Translations under genes and position numbers: made by a program | From: CAYMEV01 sp964431655 [NCBI: uncultured bacterium] | GTDB taxonomy: Bacteria; CAYMEV01 | Direction of reading: 5' to 3' | Length of the DNA stretch: 12,744 nt | Assembly: GCA_964431655.1 (NCBI GenBank) | Contig: CAYSKJ010000082.1 | Span: 1-12,744 of the forward strand | Notes under the pieces: generated by a model | Told to the model about the DNA's origin: nothing | The model's input: only the letters and a program-made list of their open reading frames with translations | The model's database searches: none | Shown here: positions 1-6,494 of the stretch, piece by piece | How positions within the stretch are numbered: position 1 is the stretch's first letter | Layout: every line of letters begins with the position of its first letter

Positions 1-407
1 AAGTTTTTCTTTTTTTTATTCAATTTTTCATATATGACAAGAATTATTATTCCAAAGATCAGGCCTGCCAAAAAAAAGAAACCGCTGTTTAAGTCGCTGT
101 TAACAAAGACCTTCAGGTACTGGCCTGCGATTACCCCGAGGATAATGGATACTGCAGGTATAAGATAGGCAAAAACAATATCGGTCAGAAACCTGGAGCT
201 TTTATACTCCAGCTCTACCGTATCGCTGACTTTAAGCCCTTCGGGGGCATCATCCCTTTCAATCTCAATATCTATTACCCTGGTGCCCTCCATGGAGTCG
301 ATGCATGACCCCTTAGCCCCGCAGTGTGCGCACATGGGGTTTCTCTCAACAGATATGACTATATTCTTTTCGCTTATTCTTTTTATTTTGCCTGTCTTGC
401 ATTCCAT
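1..407 (-). CDS. rseC: RseC/MucC-family membrane protein (3' end cut by window edge)
   Basis: I translated the minus strand directly; the frame runs from an ATG at 407 and is still open at base 1 after 135 codons. The N-terminal cytoplasmic part has a C-x2-C-x5-C cluster (Cys26, Cys29, Cys35, in MCAHCGAKGSC) and a further Cys3. Two membrane segments follow at about residues 73-100 and 109-126, then a lysine-rich tail. This order (small beta-rich Cys domain, then two helices) is that of RseC/MucC proteins, described in Enterobacteria as SoxR-reducing and sigma-E-modulating factors and often found with Rnf complexes in anaerobes. Family members are roughly 135-155 residues long, so little is probably missing. 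The start ATG shares a base with the stop of the YcaO gene (TAATG), so translation is probably coupled. The molecular role in this organism is inferred only. Confidence 0.8.
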   Translation of the reverse strand, partial: MECKTGKIKRISEKNIVISVERNPMCAHCGAKGSCIDSMEGTRVIDIEIERDDAPEGLKVSDTVELEYKSSRFLTDIVFAYLIPAVSIILGVIAGQYLKVFVNSDLNSGFFFLAGLIFGIIILVIYEKLNKKKKN

Positions 408-2365
408 TATTCTTTTATCCCGAAGACCTTCTGCATCTTTTCCCTGCTGTATCCAAGGGAAGCAAAATGTGATACCGCCTCTGCTCTCGCGGTATTCGCC
501 CTGTCTTCATCCCCGAGGGCAATATAGGAGTCAATAAGCCTCTGCCAGCCGAATAAAAGCTCCGGGTTCTGATCCACCACCTCGCTGGCGTAAAAAAGGG
601 CCTTTTTGAAATCCCTTTTTTGGAAGTGCATCTGGAACAGCCTGTCGGCATGATAAGGGCTTCTTTCCTTCTGGTAAACAGATTCAGCCTTTTTTATGTC
701 GCTGTTGAGCCTTCTGAGCTGGGCCTTTATATAAAGGGTCCTCAGTTCCGGTTGTGAAGGAAGCTTGCTGGGAGGATAAAGCCCCAGGATAAGGCTTATA
801 TACTCCTCCGATTGCTCCGGTTTATTCATGAAATCATATATCTCCACCAGCTGATAAGCAATTTCAATGATATCCTTCCTCTCCCCGGCGGCTTTCATGA
901 GGGCTTCAAATACATGGGCTGACTCATTGTATCTCTTTTTTCTCTTGAGAAACTCACCGTAAAGCATGCCATAACTCCTGCAGGAAGGGTCCTGCTGATA
1001 CAGCTTTTCGGATATATCCAGGCCCCGGTCATAATCCCTTATAGTCAGGTATAGATGGCAAAGCCTTATTTTGAGTATACCGCAGTCCCCTTCAATAATC
1101 CTGTCTTCGTTTTTTACCCGTTCCTTCCTGTTATGTTCAGCAAACCTAAGGATGTCCGTGTAATCCTTGAGGTGGAAGCTGACCCTGGAGAACTGGCTGT
1201 CATGCTGCATATCCGCACTTATGACAGGCTGAAGGTTCCTTACAATTACCCTGACTGTAGGTATGGGGATACCCGGAGAAGTCAGGTCGGCAATATATAC
1301 CTGCATGCCCTTCTTTTTTAAGTAGTCAAGGATGATATCAAGCTCTGTCTTAAGGTCCTTTGAGCATATATTTCGCATCTGGTCAAAACCCTTTTTACTG
1401 CTGTGCTTCATCCTCCTGGACAGGTCATGGTTGAAAAGCTCCTCAGGCCTGCTGGTCCTGGCCTGGTACTCCTTGAAAACAGCCTTGCCGTACAAATACC
1501 TGGCCCTGGTCTGGGCTATCTCGGTTATGCACCTAAGAAACGCTATCTCCGGGTGAGGATGGCATCCCGGGGATGAAAGGTATGTAAAGGCCTTGCAGGG
1601 GTCTTCCCCTTCCTTCCTCATCATCAGGGATACCACCGGTACAGGCAGGTCCCGGGTGATGTCGGCAAGGTAGAAGCTGTATCCTTTTTTCACAAGGTTT
1701 TCAGCCAGTCCATGGATAAGCTCTATTCTGCAGGAAAAAGGGTCTATCATCTCCATGGATGTATTATTGAAATAGTATATATCAAAGGCATGCCTTTCAA
1801 TAAGCTCGCACAGGGCGTGATTTACAGCCTCTTCGATGGTATTGCCCGATGCCAGGCCATTGGTGTCCTCCCTGTCGGAAAAATCCTCGTTGACATTCAG
1901 GCCTACCAGGGATGCTGGGAGATATACCTCTCTGTCCTGGAACAGGGAGTAGCATGGATACCACGGTATTTCCAGGCTGTCGTAAATTTCCCTGGTATAA
2001 AGGTCTCTCTGGATATTGGTGGGCACAAGGTCGAAGCGGGATACGGCCCTGTCCCTCATATCATTATAGGAGGCTTTAATAATTCTGTTCTTATCAGTAC
2101 TGCCGGAATTTGTCCTCTCCACAAGCTCCATAAGAGCGCTGGCTTTTGCCAGCTCCCTGTCCAGCCCCTTCCCCCAGTAAGCATTGCCGATATCATTGTA
2201 TATCACTGCAAACACAGGTATCTCCATGTCATCAAGGCAGGAGAGCTCGGTGATCGCTTTGTAGCTGAGGTATTTTTCAACCCGGGCTATGGTTTCCGAG
2301 GGCATAACAGTCCTGTGAAGAATCTCAGAAATAATAAGACCGCTCTTGAGATTTATCCTGTCCAT
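407..2365 (-). CDS. YcaO-domain ATP-dependent enzyme fused to C-terminal TPR-like repeats
   Basis: This 652-residue protein has a YcaO domain at about residues 20-400. Visible family motifs are SALMELVER (76-84, S-x3-E-x2-E), the NGLASGNTIEEA stretch leading into CELIERHAF (169-194), and FLRCITEIAQTR (276-287, E-x2-Q-x-R). These carry the acidic, Gln and Arg residues that bind Mg-ATP in the family. YcaO enzymes phosphorylate backbone amides to form azolines, thioamides or amidines. Residues about 430-640 form helical repeats resembling TPRs (for example around 463-490 and 570-600), presumably for protein binding. The C-terminus is not the Pro-rich tail of azoline-forming YcaOs. Start: ATG with AGGAGG 6 nt upstream, overlapping the previous gene's stop. 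No TfuA, E1-like or dehydrogenase partner is visible. It could be related to E. coli-type YcaO or to the TPR-YcaO subgroup; the substrate is unknown. Confidence 0.88.
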   Translation of the reverse strand: MDRINLKSGLIISEILHRTVMPSETIARVEKYLSYKAITELSCLDDMEIPVFAVIYNDIGNAYWGKGLDRELAKASALMELVERTNSGSTDKNRIIKASYNDMRDRAVSRFDLVPTNIQRDLYTREIYDSLEIPWYPCYSLFQDREVYLPASLVGLNVNEDFSDREDTNGLASGNTIEEAVNHALCELIERHAFDIYYFNNTSMEMIDPFSCRIELIHGLAENLVKKGYSFYLADITRDLPVPVVSLMMRKEGEDPCKAFTYLSSPGCHPHPEIAFLRCITEIAQTRARYLYGKAVFKEYQARTSRPEELFNHDLSRRMKHSSKKGFDQMRNICSKDLKTELDIILDYLKKKGMQVYIADLTSPGIPIPTVRVIVRNLQPVISADMQHDSQFSRVSFHLKDYTDILRFAEHNRKERVKNEDRIIEGDCGILKIRLCHLYLTIRDYDRGLDISEKLYQQDPSCRSYGMLYGEFLKRKKRYNESAHVFEALMKAAGERKDIIEIAYQLVEIYDFMNKPEQSEEYISLILGLYPPSKLPSQPELRTLYIKAQLRRLNSDIKKAESVYQKERSPYHADRLFQMHFQKRDFKKALFYASEVVDQNPELLFGWQRLIDSYIALGDEDRANTARAEAVSHFASLGYSREKMQKVFGIKE

Positions 2366-2370
2366 CAGTG

Positions 2371-2376
2371 CCTCCT
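2371..2376 (-). promoter_or_regulatory. Ribosome binding site of the YcaO gene
   Basis: On the minus strand a perfect AGGAGG lies 5 bases before the ATG at 2365. Its first two bases belong to the TAG stop of the upstream membrane-protein gene, so the two genes are separated only by their translation signals and must share a transcript. This fixes the YcaO start. Confidence 0.8.
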
Positions 2377-4174
2377 AATCATTTTTTTGATATCTGTACA
2401 GGGTTATGCCTTCCAAATCGGCTATGAATTCATGGGGCCAGGGCAGTTCCTTTCTATGCCGCAGGGCAATATAGATGATTTTCCTTCTGGACAGTTCTTC
2501 CATTATTTGTCCTGCATCCGGATGGTTTATATCCATGCTGAGATAGGGTACATTCAGGTAGAAATGGTTGAATTTACCGTTTATGATAAGAACATCGCCT
2601 TTTTTTATATAGTTTTCAAGGCTGGGGTACTTCCTGTAGTCCTCCAGCCTGGATCCGAGGTAGCTGTCAAACCTCTCCAGACCGAATATAACCTTGACGG
2701 GCTCATATTCCGTAAAGTAGTACTGGAGCAGATTCAGCATGTTTATTGCAGAGACCGCAATCATAAAAACAATCATGAAAAAGGATACAAACCTGCTGGA
2801 CCGGTATATCCTGAAGACTACCTCAGCAGCCAGCAGGGAGACATAAAGGTAAAAGGGAAGAAAATCCCTGAAGTTAAGGTTAACAAACAGGGATATCAAA
2901 ATAAAGATGAGTATCAGAATTATCACCCTCATCCTTTTGAAAAACTTTCCGTAGTAGAATATCATAAAGGGAAGGAGTATAAGCAGGATAGGCCCTATGG
3001 GAAGATGGTTGGATGCAAACTTGTTAAACAGGGAAATCTCAATGGGAAAAAGAAAAAGGCTGAATATATTGGAAAAATTGACAACCCTGAAAATATCCTG
3101 CATATCTACGGATAAAAGCATCCAGAACTTAAGGAATACGGCCAGATAAAGGGCTATGGAGAAGAGAAAAAATATAAATACCTTTGAGCACTTAAGTCTG
3201 GAAAGAACAAGGTAAAGAAGGATGAGAAAGGAGTATATTATGCCCAGGCTAAGCGTATTTGTTATAAAAATTAAAAAAATGCCCGTAATATACTGGGCTT
3301 TATTATCCCAGCTGTGCTGAAGCTTCTGGATAACATAAATGGCCGATATGAAGTAAAGCAGGTTGAGCGGCCTGATGCCCGGCACAGTTCCCAGGTAAAG
3401 TATAAGGGGGGCTGACATAAACATAAGGGTACCTAAAAGGCTTTTTATCCTTGAATTTGCCCCCTGGGAAAATACTACAAAGTAGAACATTACGGCGATG
3501 ATTAGTATAATAAGGGAATTCAGGATCGAAATGTCTATGGTCTGGTCAGGGAAAAAGTAAAGGAAGGGAAGGTAATAGGCAGTGCCCAGGGGGACCGCGG
3601 GATAATCCTGGATTATGGTATCGGTCAGGAGCCACTGCTTGGAATAGCTCAGGTCCCCCTGGAGGATGGCATTATCAACTGCGGGGGTATGGGACAGAAC
3701 CAGGACCGTTAGGAATAACAGAGCAAGCAGGAGAAAAATGGCTATCTCCCTTCTTTTGAGGTCAAGCAGGTTTACCCGGTTCTCAATAATGAGAAGCCGG
3801 AGAAATGTTTTGTTTATATTGCCCAGGCTTAACAGAAACATCAGCACCAGGCAGATAAGGACAGACAGCCTGACATTGCCGATTACCAGTGCCGATGCAT
3901 AGACCATCAGGCTCAAAACCCCTATTCCCATTGCCAGGTCAAGGATTATCTTAGGGACTGACGGATACCTCTCAGCCTTTACGCTCAGGATTTCAAATAT
4001 CTTCTCCCCGAAAGCCCTTACTATAAATACATAGGCTGAAAGGAAAAGGTATATGCTTACCTTCGGGGTAAAAACGACATTATTGACCAGGTATATATAA
4101 AATACAAAGCATACCCAGGTAATGCACAGCAGTATCGTAATAAACTTAGTGCTCTTTCCTAAAAGATTAACCAT
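2375..4174 (-). CDS. Polytopic membrane protein, GT-C glycosyltransferase-like
   Basis: This 599-residue protein has about 12-14 hydrophobic segments between residues 12 and 483, followed by a soluble C-terminal region of about 115 residues. After the fifth membrane segment comes an extracytoplasmic loop, SHTPAVDNAILQGDLSYSKQ (161-180), with acidic Asp167 and Asp174, then a Pro-rich stretch (191-210). Such a loop with acidic residues is the catalytic signature region of GT-C enzymes (GT39/ArnT-like), which use lipid-linked sugars. The C-terminal part (KGDVLIING, HFYLNVPYLSMD, ELSRRKIIYIALRH, TLYRYQ) resembles the small terminal domain often found in these proteins. It is the first gene of the minus operon with YcaO and RseC. 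No ribosome site is seen before the ATG, and promoter-like motifs place the transcript start only a few bases upstream. The substrate cannot be told, and a non-enzymatic membrane protein is possible. Confidence 0.6.
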   Translation of the reverse strand: MVNLLGKSTKFITILLCITWVCFVFYIYLVNNVVFTPKVSIYLFLSAYVFIVRAFGEKIFEILSVKAERYPSVPKIILDLAMGIGVLSLMVYASALVIGNVRLSVLICLVLMFLLSLGNINKTFLRLLIIENRVNLLDLKRREIAIFLLLALLFLTVLVLSHTPAVDNAILQGDLSYSKQWLLTDTIIQDYPAVPLGTAYYLPFLYFFPDQTIDISILNSLIILIIAVMFYFVVFSQGANSRIKSLLGTLMFMSAPLILYLGTVPGIRPLNLLYFISAIYVIQKLQHSWDNKAQYITGIFLIFITNTLSLGIIYSFLILLYLVLSRLKCSKVFIFFLFSIALYLAVFLKFWMLLSVDMQDIFRVVNFSNIFSLFLFPIEISLFNKFASNHLPIGPILLILLPFMIFYYGKFFKRMRVIILILIFILISLFVNLNFRDFLPFYLYVSLLAAEVVFRIYRSSRFVSFFMIVFMIAVSAINMLNLLQYYFTEYEPVKVIFGLERFDSYLGSRLEDYRKYPSLENYIKKGDVLIINGKFNHFYLNVPYLSMDINHPDAGQIMEELSRRKIIYIALRHRKELPWPHEFIADLEGITLYRYQKND

Positions 4175-4183
4175 AGCTATATT

Positions 4184-4212
4184 TTGATATAATAAAACAG
4201 GAAATAATTCAA
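4184..4212 (-). promoter_or_regulatory. Possible promoter for the minus-strand operon
   Basis: Reading the minus strand, TTGAAT (4212-4207) is followed after 17 bases by TATCAA (4189-4184); an overlapping TATATC gives 15 bases. The predicted transcript start would be near 4177, about 3 bases before the ATG at 4174, which would suit a leaderless message and the missing ribosome site. The match is only partial (4 of 6 in the -10). Confidence 0.35.
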
Positions 4213-4245
4213 TTTATTTTTTACCCCAGCCCAAATAGAAAAAGC

Positions 4246-4274
4246 TTAATAAAATTGTAAAATCGCTGTATAAA
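4246..4274 (+). promoter_or_regulatory. Possible plus-strand promoter of the divergent region
   Basis: TTAATA (4246-4251), a 17-base spacer and TATAAA (4269-4274) form a weak sigma70-type match. The predicted start near 4281 sits just before a GGAGGAA ribosome site (4284-4290). TTGTAA (4255-4260) with TATAAA at 4276-4281 is an alternative with a short 15-base spacer. It would serve the 68-codon ORF and the protease gene behind it. Confidence 0.35.
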
Positions 4275-4294
4275 TTATAAAATGGAGGAAAATC

Positions 4295-4501
4295 ATGTCC
4301 TGCCCATTGATAAATAAATATATTCCTGTGCTGCGTGCAGGGCGGAAAGCAGATTCCTTTATTCAGCCAGGTTTATATCAGGGAAAGGATAAACCGCCAA
4401 CACATGCTTCCCGGCCTGCCGGTATCAAATATATCTCATCTCCTGATATCTTTATTTTTAAGACAGCTGGCCGCCCTGGCATTCATTACAGGGAGCCATA
4501 A
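4295..4501 (+). CDS. Possible small protein of 68 residues, unrecognised
   Basis: This short ORF starts with ATG 6 bases after GGAGG (4284-4288), one of the best ribosome sites in the window, and a promoter-like element lies just upstream. It ends 40 bases before the protease start. The predicted peptide is basic (several Arg and Lys), has one Cys near its N-terminus (MSCPLIN), many Pro and Gly, and no membrane segment. I recognise no family. It could be a real small protein, a leader peptide for the protease transcript, or the decayed remnant of a longer gene. An overlapping frame of similar length is also open here, so the open frame itself is weak evidence. Confidence 0.3.
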   Translation: MSCPLINKYIPVLRAGRKADSFIQPGLYQGKDKPPTHASRPAGIKYISSPDIFIFKTAGRPGIHYREP

Positions 4502-4525
4502 ATTGATACAGCTGAATACAATACT

Positions 4526-4533
4526 AGAAGGAA
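4526..4533 (+). promoter_or_regulatory. Ribosome binding site that decides the protease start
   Basis: AGAAGGAA lies 8 bases before the ATG at 4542. The same frame stays open upstream to an ATG at 4335, but that start would put 69 residues ahead of a typical signal peptide and has no ribosome site as good, so 4542 is taken. Confidence 0.65.
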
Positions 4534-4541
4534 ATATAAAA

Positions 4542-5477
4542 ATGAAAAATCTAAAAATCATCGCTTTTGCAATGGCTCTCTGCATCACATTCTGCTCATT
4601 ATCAGCTTACAGCCAGGACTATGCTCTGATACCGATTAAAAATCTCAGGAACAAGACATTAATTACAGTAAAGATCAATAATATAACCATACCTGATATC
4701 CTGCTTGATACGGGTTTCGATTTTGACGGCATCATTATTTATAATCCGGCTTACCGGGATTCGCTTGCTCTTCCCGGGGCAACTGCAGTATCCCTTGGCG
4801 GAGCAGGGGGCGGAAATAATCAGGATGCCTTGATGATAGACTCTGCTGGTTTTTACGCAGGCAGTCATCTGCTTACTGACCAGAGAATCATTGTTCTGCA
4901 GACCGATATTTACAAGGGATTTCCCTCAGACGGAATTATAGGGCATTCGCTTTTCGGGCATTACACAGTTGAGATAGATTATGACAGGAATATCCTGATC
5001 TTGCATGACTCTGAGACATTCGAGCCCGATGCAGATTTTATCAGGGTGCCTGTTTATTTCAGGGACAGCAGGAGGATTCCCTGGATTGACGCTTCTGTTG
5101 TAATCAATAATGAAGAGCCTGTAAATATTTCGGCTTATATTGATTTTGCCGATGGTGATCCTGTGGTACTGCTTGAACGGCAGACCATGAAATTTAACCT
5201 GCCGGAAACGGGGGAGGAAAAAGTCATCGGAACCGGACTTAGCGGAGATATTTACGGTCGCACAGGAAAGATCTCGAAACTGATAATTGCTGATTATCAG
5301 CTGAGCGATGTAAGGGTTTCTGTGGCACCAGCAGAAGTAAGATCAAAGCAGAAAGATGCTGATGCTGTGATCGGATGCGGGGCACTGAACAGGTTCAATC
5401 TGATTTTTGACTATAAAAACGAAAGCCTGTATATTAAGCCGAATAAATCATTCAGCATGCCTTTCACAGAGCAGTAA
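4542..5477 (+). CDS. Exported two-lobed retropepsin-like (clan AA) aspartic protease homologue
   Basis: This 311-residue protein begins with a signal peptide: MKNLK, a hydrophobic core to about residue 20, then SAYSQ with likely cleavage near residues 24-25. Two similar lobes follow. Lobe 1 has the aspartic protease motif LLDTGFD (Asp56-Thr57-Gly58) and ends in GIIGHSLFGHYTVEIDYD (131-148). Lobe 2 has YIDFADGD (199-206), where the Asp is kept but Thr-Gly is not, and ends in VIGCGALNRFNLIFDY (276-291). The G-x-x-L-x-x-F-x-x-x-x-D-Y ending is typical of bacterial retropepsin-like proteins, including exported Bacteroidetes forms. If active, it would need Asp56 with Asp201 or a dimer. It has its own terminator downstream and looks monocistronic, perhaps with the preceding small ORF. 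The substrate is unknown. Confidence 0.75.
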   Translation: MKNLKIIAFAMALCITFCSLSAYSQDYALIPIKNLRNKTLITVKINNITIPDILLDTGFDFDGIIIYNPAYRDSLALPGATAVSLGGAGGGNNQDALMIDSAGFYAGSHLLTDQRIIVLQTDIYKGFPSDGIIGHSLFGHYTVEIDYDRNILILHDSETFEPDADFIRVPVYFRDSRRIPWIDASVVINNEEPVNISAYIDFADGDPVVLLERQTMKFNLPETGEEKVIGTGLSGDIYGRTGKISKLIIADYQLSDVRVSVAPAEVRSKQKDADAVIGCGALNRFNLIFDYKNESLYIKPNKSFSMPFTEQ

Positions 5478-5485
5478 TGCCGGGG

Positions 5486-5515
5486 AGCCTGTCCTGTCAG
5501 TGCGGAGGGCTTTTT
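5486..5515 (+). terminator. Rho-independent terminator after the protease gene
   Basis: AGCC (5486-5489) plus TCC (5492-5494) can pair with GGA (5504-5506) plus GGCT (5508-5511), with a small internal loop and a nine-base hairpin loop. A run of five T (5511-5515) follows at once. It lies 8 bases after the protease stop. Moderate strength. Confidence 0.55.
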
Positions 5516-5599
5516 GTATGTAAGAGATTGTCATAGGCCGGATTATGCCTTCATAATTTGGAATTTTATACAAAAGAACAGGAAAATATATTTTAAGAA

Positions 5600-5628
5600 T
5601 TGACACAATAATGGAAATAGGCGAAAAT
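5600..5628 (+). promoter_or_regulatory. Promoter for the radical SAM gene
   Basis: A perfect TTGACA (5600-5605) is followed after 17 bases by GAAAAT (5623-5628), a 4-of-6 match to the -10 box. The predicted start near 5635 gives a leader of about 36 bases before the ATG at 5671. The terminator upstream fits a new transcription unit here. Confidence 0.5.
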
Positions 5629-5670
5629 AAACCTATAGCATATGTGCGAAGCTTGAGTAATTAACTGATT

Positions 5671-6432
5671 ATGGATATAAAACCGTTCATAAGGGAATAC
5701 GTCCTGACCGGACCTATCAGAGAACTTTTTCCTTCTATCGAAAGCGATGAGCGAAGATTCTACAAGGCTGTCCTGCCTGTAACATCAAAATGCTTCAGCC
5801 AGTGTATTTTCTGCGGTAATATGGACCTGCCGTGCAACCTTGCCAGAAGGGACCTGAGTTCAGTCATCTCTCCACAGCAGGCCATTGATATTGCAAAGAA
5901 GATGCACATTGGGAATATTATTCTGGAAATAGGGGGATACGGGGATCCCCTGTTCAATGAGGAGACCTTCCAGACCCTGAGGCTTCTCATCATTGAGGAC
6001 ATTGACATTCCCACTTTCATCACCACCAACGGGCTCCTCATCCATGACCGTATCGATGATATTCTCTCTGTGGGCATTAAGACAGTCAAGGTTCTGATAA
6101 ATTCCCTGGACCCTAATATCGGGAAAAAGCTCGTCAAAGGCATAAAGTTCAGGGGCAACAGGCTACTGGGCCTTGATTCCGCCTTCCTGTTCCAGGAGCT
6201 TCAACTGCAGGGGATACAGAGGCTTCTGAAAAAGAGAGTAAATGTTGTTGCCGAGATACTGATTTTCCCCGGCATAAATGACCGGCACATACTTGAAATA
6301 ACCAGTGTCCTCAATATGCTGGGAGTAAAATACCTTGACCTCAGATTATCATCCATTGATGCACAATCCATTGCCATATACAAGGATATAAAGTCAGAGA
6401 TCGGAGACAGGATTGCCTTTGTCCATTTCTGA
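5671..6432 (+). CDS. NifB-like radical SAM protein, short form
   Basis: This 253-residue protein has the radical SAM cluster motif C-x3-C-x2-C (Cys41, Cys45, Cys48) and a fourth Cys55 close to where NifB has a cluster ligand. Beyond that it follows NifB: GGYGDPLFNEETFQTLRLL, TTNGLLIHDRIDDI, VLINSLDPNIG, a RL-G-x2-A stretch with QLQGIQRLL, and FPGINDRHILEI. NifB builds the NifB-co precursor of nitrogenase cofactor. Here the His before the motif, the Cys of the CLSTNGL-type segment (FITTNGL here) and the C-terminal cysteines are absent, and no nif gene is nearby. A different reaction on an unknown substrate is therefore likelier. The start follows an in-frame TAA by 6 bases; the ribosome site is weak. 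Radical SAM membership is firm, NifB kinship is inferred by eye. Confidence 0.8.
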   Translation: MDIKPFIREYVLTGPIRELFPSIESDERRFYKAVLPVTSKCFSQCIFCGNMDLPCNLARRDLSSVISPQQAIDIAKKMHIGNIILEIGGYGDPLFNEETFQTLRLLIIEDIDIPTFITTNGLLIHDRIDDILSVGIKTVKVLINSLDPNIGKKLVKGIKFRGNRLLGLDSAFLFQELQLQGIQRLLKKRVNVVAEILIFPGINDRHILEITSVLNMLGVKYLDLRLSSIDAQSIAIYKDIKSEIGDRIAFVHF

Positions 6433-6455
6433 TATCCCTTATGGATCAAAAGCTT

Positions 6456-6483
6456 TTGACAAAACAGCTGTTCTCTGTATAAT
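6456..6483 (+). promoter_or_regulatory. Perfect-consensus sigma70 promoter
   Basis: TTGACA (6456-6461), a 16-base spacer and TATAAT (6478-6483) match the consensus in all twelve positions. The expected start near 6490 lies only about 5 bases before the ATG at 6495, so the message would be almost leaderless. It separates the RelA-like gene from the radical SAM gene 62 bases upstream. Confidence 0.75.
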
Positions 6484-6494
6484 AGGCTGATATC

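Larger units (their letters stand above)
4175..4541. other. AT-rich divergent intergenic region
   Basis: This 367-base gap separates the divergent membrane-protein and protease genes. The left 120 bases are very AT-rich and hold promoter-like motifs for both strands. The right 240 bases hold a doubtful 68-codon ORF and otherwise nothing recognisable. I see no RNA gene, long repeat or terminator in it. Confidence 0.6.

Noticed and set aside
1712-3115. A 467-codon open frame on the plus strand across the YcaO and membrane-protein genes
   Set aside because: It runs antisense to two genes with clear family motifs and crosses their boundary. It has no ribosome site and resembles no family. It is explained by codon bias on the other strand.
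4335-4541. Upstream extension of the protease frame to an ATG at 4335
   Set aside because: It would add 69 residues before a typical signal peptide, and a good ribosome site lies just before the ATG at 4542.
5760-6158. Open frames on the minus strand inside the radical SAM gene
   Set aside because: They are antisense shadows of a gene with clear radical SAM motifs and have no ribosome site or family likeness.
5671-6432. Reading the NifB-like gene as evidence of nitrogen fixation
   Set aside because: No nifH, nifD, nifK, nifE or nifN is in the window, and most cofactor-cluster ligands are missing from the protein.
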